This document shows, piece by piece, positions 10,992-19,243 of a stretch of DNA of 64,000 bases (position 1 is the first letter of the stretch; every line of letters starts with the position of its first letter). The DNA comes from Aeromicrobium sp. A1-2. GTDB lineage: Bacteria; Actinomycetota; Actinomycetes; Propionibacteriales; Nocardioidaceae. The notes under the pieces were generated by a model. That model ran no database searches, was not told where the DNA came from, and saw only the letters and a list, made by a program, of their open reading frames with translations. The stretch is from the NCBI RefSeq assembly GCF_003443875.1, contig NZ_CP027482.1:434001-498000 (forward strand). The letters run 5' to 3'. A program made the position numbers and the translations under genes.

Positions 10992-12430
10992 CAGACAGCT
11001 CCCTTGAGGTACGCGGCGAGGCCGTGGCGTCCGCCCTCGCGACCGTAGCCCGACTCCTTGTAGCCGCCGAACGGCGATGCGGGGTCGAACGTGTTGAACG
11101 TGTTGGCCCAGACCACGCCGGCGCGCAGCTGATTGGCTATCGACAGGATCCGTGAGCCCTTCTCGGTCCAGACTCCGGCGGACAGCCCGTACGGCGTGTT
11201 GTTGGCCTTCTCGACTGCCTCGGCCGGGGTGCGGAACGTCAGCACCGACAGCACGGGGCCGAAAATCTCCTCGCGGGCGATGCGGTGGGCCTGTGTGACG
11301 CCCGTGAAGATCGTCGGTGCAAACCAGAATCCGCTGTCGGGGATCTCGCACGGTGCCGACCAGCGCTCGGCGCCCTCAGCGTCGCCGACCTCGGACAGCT
11401 CGTTGATCCGGGCCAGCTGCTCGGCGGAGTTGATCGCACCGATGTCGGTGTTCTTGTCCAGTGGATCGCCCAGCCGCAAGGTCGACATCCGCCGCTTGAG
11501 CCGTTCGATGACCTCGTCGTAGACGTTCTCCTGCACCAGTAGCCGGGAGCCGGCGCAGCACACGTGGCCCTGGTTGAAGAAGATGCCGCCGACAATGCCC
11601 TCGATGGCCTGGTCGAGCGGGGCATCGTCGAACACGATGTTGGCGGCCTTGCCGCCGAGCTCGAGGGTGACCTTCTTGGAGGTGCCGGCGACCGAGCGGG
11701 CGATGGCCTTGCCGACCGCGGTCGAGCCGGTGAACGCGACCTTGTCGACGTCAGGGTGCTCGACGAGCGCCTGCCCCGTGGGACCGGCGCCGGTGATGAT
11801 GTTGACGACGCCCCGCGGCAGCTCGGCCTGCTGGCAGACCTCGGCGAACAGCAGCGCCGTGAGAGGGGTGGTTTCGGCTGGCTTGAGGACGACGGTGTTG
11901 CCGGCAGCCAGGGCCGGCGCGATCTTCCATGCCAGCATCATGATCGGGAAGTTCCAAGGGATCACCTGACCCGCGACACCGAGCGCCCGCGGATCGGGAC
12001 CGAGCCCGGCGTGACCCAGCTTGTCGGCCCACCCTGCGTAGTAGAAGAACCACTGGGAGACCAGTGGGAGATCGACGTCGCGCGACTCCTTGATCGGCTT
12101 GCCGTTGTCGAGCGACTCCAGCACCGCGAACTCGCGCGAACGCTCGGCCATGATGCGGGCGATGCGGTAGAGATACTTCGCCCGCTCGCTGCCGGGCATC
12201 TGTGACCAGACCGTGTCGTACGCGCGGCGGGCCGCCTTGACCGCACGGTCGACGTCGTCGGCGGTCGCCTCGGTGACCTCGGCGAGGACCTCCTCCGAGG
12301 ACGGGCTGATCGACTTGAACGATCCGCCCTTGCCGTCGACGAACTCGCCGCCGATGAACAGTCCGTAGGAGCTCTTGAGGTCGACGATCGCGCGGGACTC
12401 CGGCGCGGGTGCGTATTCGAACTTGGTCAT
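10991..12430 (-). CDS. Aldehyde dehydrogenase (full length), deoC-linked
   Basis: 479 residues with all family motifs: GQVIPWNFP, the Rossmann segment KPAETTPL, FTGSTAVGK, the general-base Glu in LELGGK, and the catalytic Cys291 in the GHVCCAG loop. It oxidises an aldehyde with NAD(P). It is placed five bases after deoC in the same operon, and DeoC releases acetaldehyde from deoxyribose-5-phosphate, so acetaldehyde oxidation to acetate is the natural role. The start ATG at 12430 gives the normal N-terminus. It is followed without gap by the short paralogue. Confidence 0.92.
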   Translation of the reverse strand: MTKFEYAPAPESRAIVDLKSSYGLFIGGEFVDGKGGSFKSISPSSEEVLAEVTEATADDVDRAVKAARRAYDTVWSQMPGSERAKYLYRIARIMAERSREFAVLESLDNGKPIKESRDVDLPLVSQWFFYYAGWADKLGHAGLGPDPRALGVAGQVIPWNFPIMMLAWKIAPALAAGNTVVLKPAETTPLTALLFAEVCQQAELPRGVVNIITGAGPTGQALVEHPDVDKVAFTGSTAVGKAIARSVAGTSKKVTLELGGKAANIVFDDAPLDQAIEGIVGGIFFNQGHVCCAGSRLLVQENVYDEVIERLKRRMSTLRLGDPLDKNTDIGAINSAEQLARINELSEVGDAEGAERWSAPCEIPDSGFWFAPTIFTGVTQAHRIAREEIFGPVLSVLTFRTPAEAVEKANNTPYGLSAGVWTEKGSRILSIANQLRAGVVWANTFNTFDPASPFGGYKESGYGREGGRHGLAAYLKGAV

Positions 12431-12435
12431 GGCAA

Positions 12436-13368
12436 TCAGTCCAACGTCACGTAGTCGGGGCCGGAGTAGCGGCCGGTGGCAATCTTCTGGCGCTGCAGCA
12501 GCAGGTCGTTGAGCAGGCTCGATGCGCCGAACCGGAACCAGTCGGGGTCGAGCCAGTCCTCGCCGGCGATCTCGTTGACCAGCACGAGGTGCTTGATGGC
12601 GTCCTTGGAGGTGCGGATGCCACCGGCCGGCTTGACGCCAACCTGCCGCCCGGTGTCGGCACGGAAGTCGCGCACGGCCTCGAGCATCAGCAGGCAGACC
12701 GGCAGGGTCGCGGCCGGTTGGATCTTGCCGGTGCTGGTCTTGATGAAGTCGGCACCGGCCTGCATCGCGAGCCACGAGGCCCGGCGCACGTTGTCGTACG
12801 TCTGCAGCTCGCCGGTCTCGAGGATGACCTTGAGGTGGGCGTGCGTGCCGTCTGGCCGGGCGCAGGCCTCCTTGATCGCGACGATCTCATCGAAGATCTG
12901 CTGGTACTCACCCGTCAGGAAGGCGCCGCGGTCGATGACCATGTCGATCTCGTCCGCGCCCGCCTCCACGGCGTCGTGCGTGTCGGCGAGCTTGATGTCG
13001 AGCGCGGCACGCCCCGAGGGGAACGCCGTGGCGACGCTGGCGACGTTGACGCCGGAGTCGCCGAGCGTCTCCTTGGCGATCGCGACCATGTCGGGATAGA
13101 CGCACACCGCGGCGGCTGCCGGGCAGCTCCCGTCGGTGGGGTCGGGGCGCATCGCCTTGTTGGCCAGCGCGCGGACCTTGCCGGGTGTGTCAGAGCCCTC
13201 GAGGGTCGTGAGGTCGACCATCGAGATCGCGAGGTCGATCGCCCAGGCCTTGGCGGTCGTCTTGATCGACCTGGTCCCGAGCGCGGCGGCCCGCGCTTCG
13301 AGCCCGACCTGGTCGACGCCCGGCAGCCCGCCGAGAGTCTTGCGCAGAGACGCGGTGGCGCCAGTCAC
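12436..13368 (-). CDS. deoC: Deoxyribose-phosphate aldolase
   Basis: 310 residues, class I aldolase of the longer DERA subgroup. The Schiff-base lysine lies in FIKTSTGKI and the second catalytic lysine in VKPAGGIRTSKDA; EIDMVIDRGAFL is also conserved. It cleaves 2-deoxyribose-5-phosphate to glyceraldehyde-3-phosphate and acetaldehyde. The GTG start at 13368 is preceded by AGGAGG at about seven bases, a strong ribosome binding site. First gene of a probable four-gene operon deoC-aldh-short aldh-udk-like. It completes the deoxynucleoside route opened by deoA and punA. Confidence 0.95.
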   Translation of the reverse strand: MTGATASLRKTLGGLPGVDQVGLEARAAALGTRSIKTTAKAWAIDLAISMVDLTTLEGSDTPGKVRALANKAMRPDPTDGSCPAAAAVCVYPDMVAIAKETLGDSGVNVASVATAFPSGRAALDIKLADTHDAVEAGADEIDMVIDRGAFLTGEYQQIFDEIVAIKEACARPDGTHAHLKVILETGELQTYDNVRRASWLAMQAGADFIKTSTGKIQPAATLPVCLLMLEAVRDFRADTGRQVGVKPAGGIRTSKDAIKHLVLVNEIAGEDWLDPDWFRFGASSLLNDLLLQRQKIATGRYSGPDYVTLD

Positions 13369-13565
13369 GGATGACCTCCTGGATCAGCGCGGCCACGTCG
13401 TCGGGGCCGCATCGGTCAAGATTAGACCCCCGCGAGTTGCCACGCGAAACCCTGCGCGGCTCTGAGCGCGCGGCCGGCGGAGGTTTACCCATTTGTCACC
13501 CCGTGGTGGTCCGAATCTCCTTGACGCTTCGACCGCACACGGTGTTTTGTTCCTAGCAACGGTTT

Positions 13566-13582
13566 CCTGAGAATTTCTCAGG
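13566..13582. promoter_or_regulatory. 17-bp palindrome between divergent deoC and 5'-nucleotidase genes
   Basis: CCTGAGAATTTCTCAGG is a perfect inverted repeat of 7-base arms around three bases. It lies 62 bases before the nucleotidase GTG and 198 bases before deoC, within the 275-base divergent region. A TTGACG box at 13521-13526 is a possible -35. Operator function, for example for a deoxynucleoside- or phosphate-responsive repressor, is inferred only from symmetry and position. Confidence 0.5.
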
Positions 13583-13643
13583 GCCTACGTCGGGGGACGG
13601 ACTACGAGGTTCTTCTCCGATCGTTCTTGGAGAGGAACTTCCT

Positions 13644-15890
13644 GTGATTCACGTGTCCCGTCGCCTGCTCGCAGCTGCCACGGCAGCTCTGCTGGGTGCA
13701 CCCCTGCTGGCCATCGCGCCGGCCCACGCAGCAGACCCGGTCGTCCTGAACCTGATCGGGATCAACGACTTCCACGGACGGATCGACAGCAACACGGTCA
13801 AGTTCGCCGGAACGGTCGAACAGGTGCGCAGGGCTGGTGGCGATGCGAACTCGTTGCTGATCTCGGCAGGCGACAACGTCAGTGCCTCGCTCTTCGCCTC
13901 GGCGGTCCAGGGCGACCTCCCGACGATCGACGTCCTCAACGCACTGAACCTGGACGCCTCGGCGGCCGGCAACCACGAGCTCGACCAGGGCGCCGACGAC
14001 CTGACCGGCCGGCTGAGCAACGCTGCCGACTTCCCATTCCTGTCGGCCAACATCTTCAAGGCCGACAGCACGCCGCTGCTCGACAAGTACAAGATCTTCA
14101 CGATCGACGGGGTCGACGTCGCGGTCGTCGGCGCGATCACCGAGGAGACCTCGGCTCTGGTCAGCCCGGCAGGCATCCAGGGCCTGACCTTTGCCGATCC
14201 CACCGAGTCGATCAACGACACGGTCGACGAGCTCGAAGCGCTGCCCGACGCGCCAGACGTCATCGTCGCCTCGATCCACGAGGGGGCACCGGACGGCACC
14301 AAGACGTATGAGCAGAACGTCGCCGCCAGTCCCGTGTTCAAGAGCATCGTGGAGAACACCGACCCACGTGTCGATGCGATCTTCATGGGCCACACCCATC
14401 AGGCGTACGCGTATGACGCTCCGATCCCCAACAGCGGCGGTGAGACACGACCGGTCCTGCAGACCGGCAGCTACGGCTCGAATGTCGGCAACATCCAGCT
14501 GACCTTCGACAAGGACTCCGGCACCGTCACGAGCCACACCCAGGCCAACGTCGCCCGGGTCTCCACGCCCGATGCCGACCTCGTCGCGGACTACCCACGG
14601 GTCGCGACGGTCAAGCCGATCGTGGACGATGCCCTGGCGTTCGCCGCGGTCAAGGGCAATGAGCCGGTCGGCAAGCAGACCGCCGACATCACGACGGCCT
14701 TCTCCGGCGGTGCACGTGACGACCGCGCCAGCGAGTCGACGCTCGGCAACCTCGTGGCCGACTCGCTGCTTGCCTCGGTCAAGGACGCGCCAGCTGGCGC
14801 CGACATCGGTGTCACCAACCCGGGAGGCCTGCGCGCCGACCTGCTCTACGCCGGGACGGGCGGCACCAATGGCGATGGGGTCATCACGTACGCCGAGGCC
14901 AACTCGGTCCTCCCGTTCGTCAACAACCTCAGCACCGTCACGCTGAGTGGCGCGAACTTCAAGCAGGTGCTCGAGCAGCAGTGGCAGCGCGACGCCGCCG
15001 GAAACGTCCCCTCGCGCGCATACCTGCAGCTGGGGATCTCCAAGAACGTCAGCTACACGTTCGACCCGGCTCGCCCGGAGGGCGACCGCATCACCTCGAT
15101 CACGGTCGACGGGGCGCCGTACGACCCGAGCGCGTCCTACAAGATCGCCGTGCCGTCGTTCCTGACCTCCGGTGGCGACAACTTCCGGGCGTTCACGCTC
15201 GGCACTTCGGTCGACAGCGGGCTCGTCGACTACCAGGCGTTCATCGACTACCTCGGCGGCAACAACCCGGTCTCGCCGGACTTCGCCCGCCGCGCGGTGC
15301 AGGTTGACGGGCTGGGCGCGAAGTACGACGCCGGCGACACTGTCTCGTTGACGCTTCCCGCGGTCGACCTGACGTCGAAGGGCGGCGCACCGACCACCTC
15401 GGTCACGGCGACGCTGCTGACAGAGTCGGACGAGATCGACCTCGGCACCTTCCCGGCCTCGGCGGGCAAAGCCGATGTGTCGTTCACGATCCCGGCCGGA
15501 GTGACCGGCTCGGCCCGGGTCAGGATCGACGGGACGCCGACCGGAATGTCGTCGATCCTGCCGCCGTTCGAGGTCGCCAAGGCCAAGGCCGTCGCGAAGG
15601 TCGACGCCTACGCGTTCCCGATCGTCCTCGAGGGCTCCCGGGCGCTGGTGGGCTTTTCCGTGCGGGGCAAGGACGGACGTCCGACCGGCACCGTCAGGGT
15701 CCTCGACGGGGACGATGTCCTCGGTGAGGAGTCTTTGCGGCGGGGGCTGGGCCTGATAGTGGCCGACACCCGCTTGCTGTCCGCCGGGCGCCACACGCTG
15801 ACGGTGTCCTACGAGGGCGATGACACGTACGCCCCGGCTGACGATCAGGTGCGGGTCACGGTCCTGCGCTTCCCGGGCTTCCACCGATGA
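13644..15890 (+). CDS. Secreted 5'-nucleotidase/2',3'-cyclic phosphodiesterase family protein
   Basis: 748 residues. An N-terminal signal peptide ends near AHA-A (about residue 29). The metallophosphoesterase domain shows INDFHGRID, a GDN motif, AAGNHELD and GHTHQ; the 5'-nucleotidase C-terminal domain carries the substrate-recognition region (LPFVNNL, FLTSGGDNF). A C-terminal Ig-like domain of about 180 residues follows and probably attaches or spaces the enzyme at the surface. It would dephosphorylate extracellular nucleotides to nucleosides for uptake. The GTG at 13644 follows GGAGAGGA. Divergent from deoC; no sortase signal or transmembrane anchor is visible at the end. Confidence 0.92.
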   Translation: MIHVSRRLLAAATAALLGAPLLAIAPAHAADPVVLNLIGINDFHGRIDSNTVKFAGTVEQVRRAGGDANSLLISAGDNVSASLFASAVQGDLPTIDVLNALNLDASAAGNHELDQGADDLTGRLSNAADFPFLSANIFKADSTPLLDKYKIFTIDGVDVAVVGAITEETSALVSPAGIQGLTFADPTESINDTVDELEALPDAPDVIVASIHEGAPDGTKTYEQNVAASPVFKSIVENTDPRVDAIFMGHTHQAYAYDAPIPNSGGETRPVLQTGSYGSNVGNIQLTFDKDSGTVTSHTQANVARVSTPDADLVADYPRVATVKPIVDDALAFAAVKGNEPVGKQTADITTAFSGGARDDRASESTLGNLVADSLLASVKDAPAGADIGVTNPGGLRADLLYAGTGGTNGDGVITYAEANSVLPFVNNLSTVTLSGANFKQVLEQQWQRDAAGNVPSRAYLQLGISKNVSYTFDPARPEGDRITSITVDGAPYDPSASYKIAVPSFLTSGGDNFRAFTLGTSVDSGLVDYQAFIDYLGGNNPVSPDFARRAVQVDGLGAKYDAGDTVSLTLPAVDLTSKGGAPTTSVTATLLTESDEIDLGTFPASAGKADVSFTIPAGVTGSARVRIDGTPTGMSSILPPFEVAKAKAVAKVDAYAFPIVLEGSRALVGFSVRGKDGRPTGTVRVLDGDDVLGEESLRRGLGLIVADTRLLSAGRHTLTVSYEGDDTYAPADDQVRVTVLRFPGFHR

Positions 15891-15910
15891 GACGGCGGGG
15901 CGTGCTGCTC

Positions 15911-15961
15911 GCCGCTGGGCTCCGCAACGGCGTGTCGTGACAGGAACGCCAGGCCCAGTGG
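15911..15961. repeat. Intergenic REP-like element between convergent 5'-nucleotidase and mutase genes
   Basis: Arms CCGCTGGGC (15912-15920) and GGCCCAGTGG (15952-15961) pair around a loop containing CGGCGTGTCG. Its right 37 bases align with the reverse complement of the element at 4832-4900, including the loop core. It may act as a terminator for both genes; the shared loop points to a repeat family rather than an independent hairpin. Confidence 0.6.
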
Positions 15962-15962
15962 T

Positions 15963-17582
15963 TCAGATGCCGAGAGCTTGGGCGAGGTCCTTCTTGATGG
16001 CGGCGATCGTGATGTCGGCGCTGCCACGTGCGGCGTCGATCGTGTCCGTCACCGGGACGACAACCTCGATGTAGCACTTGAGCTTGGGCTCGGTGCCGGA
16101 CGGACGACAGATGATTCGGGTGTCGCCGTCGAGGCCAAGCCGAATGCCGTCGGTCGGCGGCAGGCCGTGATAGCCGTCGGCGAGATCGTCGACCGACGTT
16201 ACGGCCAGCCCGCCCAACGACGACGGGGGAGAGGTCCGCAGCGTCTCCATCGCTCGGGAGATGATCGTGAGATCTTCGACCCGCACCGAAAGCTGCGATG
16301 TCGCGTGCAGGCCGTGCTCGCGATAGATGTCGTCGAGCCGGTCGAGCAGGCTGTGACCCTCGGCCTTGAGCCCGGCCGCGAGCTCGAGGACCGTGATGAT
16401 CGCCGAGACGCCGTCCTTGTCGCGCGCGATGTCCGGCGCGACGCTGTAGCCCAACGCCTCCTCATAGCCGAACACCAGCGTCGGGATCTTGCCGAGCCAC
16501 TTGAAGCCCGTCAGCGTCTGCTCCCACGGCTGGTCGTACGCGGCAGCCTGCCGGCCCAGCAGGTCCGAGGACACGATCGAGGCGGCATACGTGCCCTCCA
16601 GGCCCTTGCGCAGCAGGAAGTCGCCCAGCAGTGCGCCGACCTGATCGCCCGACAGCATCCGGTACGCCTCACCGTCTCGCACACCCACGGCGCAACGGTC
16701 TGCGTCGGGATCGTTCGCCACGATCAGGTCCGCCTCGGCCTCGGAGGCCAGCTTGAGCGAGAGGTCCATCGCGCCGGGTTCCTCGGGGTTGGGGAACGCG
16801 ACGGTCGGGAAGTCAGGATCGGGTTCGCCCTGCTCGCGCACGACGTGCAGCGGCGGGAAGCCGGCCCGAGCGACGGCCTCGACCATGGTGTCGCGACCGA
16901 CACCGTGCATCGGCGTGTAGACCGCAATGATGTCGCGTGGGCCGTCGGCAGGAAGGGCGACGACCGCCTCGACGTAGGACTCGGCGACCTCGGGTCCGAG
17001 CAGCTCGTACGCATCGCTGCGTGGCATCTGATCGACCCGGCCAACCGCGTCGATCGCGGCGGAGATGTCGGCGTCCGCCGGCGGCACGATCTGGCTGGAG
17101 TCCTCGAGGTAGACCTTGTAGCCGTTGTCCTCGGGCGGATTGTGCGACGCCGTGACCATGACGCCGGCGCTGCAGCCGAGGTGCCGGATCGCGAAGGCGA
17201 GGACGGGCGTCGGGAGGTGGGTCGGGAGCAGGAGGGCGTGCACGCCGGCGCCTTCCATGATCTCGGCGGTGTCGCGCGCGAACACGGCGGAGTTGTGCCG
17301 CGCGTCGTAGCCGACGACGACGCTGGGCCGCTCGCCGTGCTCGAGCAGGTAGGCCGCGAGGCCCGAGGCGGCCTGGCCCACGATGACCCGATTCATCCGG
17401 TTGGGGCCTGCGCCCAACGCGCCACGCAGGCCCGCGGTGCCGAACTGCAGCCGCTCGCGGAACCGGTCGGTCAGACCCTCGCGGTCGCCGGAGTCGAGGA
17501 GGGCCTGGAGCTCCTCGCGGGTCGCCGGGTCGGGGTCCTGGCTGAGCCAGTCGTTGGCGCGGTCGAGCAGTTCGTCGGTCAT
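15963..17582 (-). CDS. Phospho-sugar mutase (PGM2-like; possible phosphopentomutase)
   Basis: 539 residues of the alpha-D-phosphohexomutase superfamily. The phosphoserine loop TASHNP, the metal loop DPDADR, the sugar-specificity loop GYEEALGY and a C-terminal phosphate-binding segment (RPSGTEPKLK) are all intact. The EEALGY form of the sugar loop is the one of PGM2-type mutases, which include phosphopentomutases. It follows purine nucleoside phosphorylase and the epimerase in one operon, as pmmB follows deoD in M. tuberculosis. Interconversion of (deoxy)ribose-1- and 5-phosphate is therefore likely, although glucose or mannose phosphates are possible. The ATG at 17582 gives a normal start; the upstream open frame is not conserved-looking. 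Confidence 0.88.
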   Translation of the reverse strand: MTDELLDRANDWLSQDPDPATREELQALLDSGDREGLTDRFRERLQFGTAGLRGALGAGPNRMNRVIVGQAASGLAAYLLEHGERPSVVVGYDARHNSAVFARDTAEIMEGAGVHALLLPTHLPTPVLAFAIRHLGCSAGVMVTASHNPPEDNGYKVYLEDSSQIVPPADADISAAIDAVGRVDQMPRSDAYELLGPEVAESYVEAVVALPADGPRDIIAVYTPMHGVGRDTMVEAVARAGFPPLHVVREQGEPDPDFPTVAFPNPEEPGAMDLSLKLASEAEADLIVANDPDADRCAVGVRDGEAYRMLSGDQVGALLGDFLLRKGLEGTYAASIVSSDLLGRQAAAYDQPWEQTLTGFKWLGKIPTLVFGYEEALGYSVAPDIARDKDGVSAIITVLELAAGLKAEGHSLLDRLDDIYREHGLHATSQLSVRVEDLTIISRAMETLRTSPPSSLGGLAVTSVDDLADGYHGLPPTDGIRLGLDGDTRIICRPSGTEPKLKCYIEVVVPVTDTIDAARGSADITIAAIKKDLAQALGI

Positions 17583-17592
17583 GCTGTTCCTC

Positions 17593-18378
17593 TCAGAAGG
17601 CTGGTCGTGGCTTGAGGTGGGTGGCGTCCGGTCCGCCGACGTACGCGGCCTCCGCTCGGTCCTCGTCACGATTTGGCACTCGTCCGCCGTGGGTCTCGGC
17701 ATCGTCGAGCGGGTCGTAGCCGATCGCCCGGCCCGGCTCGAGGTCCCACCAGCCCCGGGTGTTGGCCGAGACCCCGTAGATCGTGTGGAGGCCCGGCTGG
17801 CGTGACCTGACCGCCGCATCGACCATGCGGACCGCGTCGTCGGGTGACAGCCAGGTCGACAGGCTCCGTGCCGTCGTGGGGGCCCCGCCGAAGGTCCCGA
17901 TGCGCGCGGCCGTGATGTCGAGGTCGTAGCGATCGGCATAGAGGCTCAGCAGCGCTTCGGCGGAGACCTTGGCCACGCCGTAGAACGTGTCGGGCCGCGG
18001 GCGGACGTCGGTCGTCAGCAGCTCGCTGCGAGGGGTACGCCCGACGGCGTGGTTGCTGCTGGCGTAGACCATCCTGCTGACGCGGTGCGTGAGCATCGCC
18101 TCGAGCAGCCGCGCAGTGGTGTGCACGTGTGACTCCAGGGCTGCGGGCAGCGAGTCCTCGTGGGGAGTGCCGGCGAGGTGGACCACCGCGTCGACGCCGG
18201 CCACGGCCTCGTCGGCGACCGCCGGATCGAGGCAGTCACCGCTCAACCAGCCGAGGGTGAAGTTGTGGTCGGCCTGGGGGATCAGATCGAGTCCGCGCAG
18301 CTCGTGACCCAGCGCGGGGAGTCCCCGTGACAGCACGCTGCCGATCGATCCGGCGGCGCCTGTCACGAGGAGCTTCAT
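17593..18378 (-). CDS. NAD-dependent epimerase/dehydratase (extended SDR, uronate-dehydrogenase-like)
   Basis: 261 residues with the N-terminal cofactor motif TGAAGSIG (residues 6-13), the VVHLAG segment and the active-site pair Tyr-x3-Lys in YGVAKVSAE, preceded by YASSNHAVG. The overall order resembles uronate dehydrogenases and other short extended SDRs that oxidise sugar derivatives. The start ATG overlaps the punA stop (TGATG), so it is translationally coupled to nucleoside phosphorolysis, with the mutase 10 bases downstream. The real substrate is unknown; a sugar released from nucleosides is a context guess. Confidence 0.82.
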   Translation of the reverse strand: MKLLVTGAAGSIGSVLSRGLPALGHELRGLDLIPQADHNFTLGWLSGDCLDPAVADEAVAGVDAVVHLAGTPHEDSLPAALESHVHTTARLLEAMLTHRVSRMVYASSNHAVGRTPRSELLTTDVRPRPDTFYGVAKVSAEALLSLYADRYDLDITAARIGTFGGAPTTARSLSTWLSPDDAVRMVDAAVRSRQPGLHTIYGVSANTRGWWDLEPGRAIGYDPLDDAETHGGRVPNRDEDRAEAAYVGGPDATHLKPRPAF

Positions 18379-19169
18379 CAGACCCTCGGCAACACGTCGC
18401 AGAGCAGGGCGCCCATGCGCACCGCGGCGGACTTGCCGGCAACCAGGACTTCTTCGTGGTTGAGCGGTTCACCGGTCATGCCCGCGGCCGCGTTCGTCAC
18501 GAGTGAGATGCCGAGGATCTCCATGCCGGCGGCACGGGCTGCAATAGCCTCGAGCGTCGTCGACATGCCGACCAGGTCGCCGCCGATCGCGCGGATCATG
18601 CCGATCTCGGCGGGTGTCTCGTAGTGGGGTCCGGGAAGCTGGACGTAGACACCCTCGTCGAGGCTTGGATCTGCCTGCTTGCACAGGGCGCGCAGCCGGG
18701 CGGAGTAGAGATCGGTGAGGTCGACAAAGTTGGCGCCCACGAGCGGCGAGGTCGCGGTCATGTTGATGTGATCGCTGATCAGCACCGGAGTGCCGGGGGA
18801 CCAGGCTGGATTCAGGCCTCCACAGCCATTCGTCAGCACGAGTGTCTTGACCCCCGCGGCGGCCGCGGTGCGTACGCCATGCACGACCGCAGCGACACCC
18901 TTGCCCTCGTAGTAGTGGGTGCGGCCGAGGAAGATCAGCAGTCGGCGGTCGCCGAGCCTCACCGAGCGCACGGTCCCGCCGTGTCCTTGGACTGCCGGTG
19001 CGCTGAAGCCCGGGAGGTCCGCGAGGGGGATCTCGTGCTCCGGCTCGCCGAGGGCGTCCGCTGCAGGCAACCAGCCCGACCCCATCACCAGCGCGATGTC
19101 GTGATCGGCGCCTCCCGTCCGTTCGCGGAGTGCGTCGGCTGCTTGCTTGGCCAGTTCCTGAGTGCTCAC
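18378..19169 (-). CDS. punA: Purine nucleoside phosphorylase
   Basis: 263 residues, the length of the trimeric PNPs. Family motifs are GSGWL near residue 30, GRTHYYEG (His in the phosphate site), the TNGCGGL segment, QLPGPHYETPAEI and the purine-binding Asn in SLVTNAAAG. It splits inosine, guanosine and the deoxy forms into base and (deoxy)ribose-1-phosphate. The GTG start is preceded by TAATGT with a 7-base gap and no separate leader, so a leaderless transcript is likely. First gene of a three-gene operon with the epimerase and the mutase. Confidence 0.94.
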   Translation of the reverse strand: MSTQELAKQAADALRERTGGADHDIALVMGSGWLPAADALGEPEHEIPLADLPGFSAPAVQGHGGTVRSVRLGDRRLLIFLGRTHYYEGKGVAAVVHGVRTAAAAGVKTLVLTNGCGGLNPAWSPGTPVLISDHINMTATSPLVGANFVDLTDLYSARLRALCKQADPSLDEGVYVQLPGPHYETPAEIGMIRAIGGDLVGMSTTLEAIAARAAGMEILGISLVTNAAAGMTGEPLNHEEVLVAGKSAAVRMGALLCDVLPRV

Positions 19170-19176
19170 CTCCGGT

Positions 19177-19182
19177 ACATTA
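19177..19182 (-). promoter_or_regulatory. Putative -10 box of a leaderless punA transcript
   Basis: On the minus strand the hexamer reads TAATGT (TANNNT), with seven bases between it and the GTG start at 19169. This is the usual arrangement for leaderless actinobacterial mRNAs. No convincing -35 is seen. Confidence 0.55.
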
Positions 19183-19225
19183 CGACAGTTCGGGCGACCC
19201 CGACCGGTGGCGACGCGCTCAGCGG

Positions 19226-19240
19226 CAGTGGGACACTGGA
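19226..19240. promoter_or_regulatory. CAGTG-N3-CACTG palindrome upstream of lpdA
   Basis: CAGTGGGACACTGGA ends three bases before the GTG start at 19244. The identical 15-mer occurs in reverse orientation at 28658-28672, just upstream of another gene start. The core is a 5-3-5 inverted repeat; GACACT inside it could also serve as the -10 of a leaderless promoter (six bases before GTG). Confidence 0.5.
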
Positions 19241-19243
19241 CGC

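Noticed and set aside
13602..15884. 760-codon open frame antisense to the 5'-nucleotidase gene
   Set aside because: The sense protein has signal peptide and metal motifs; the antisense one shows nothing.
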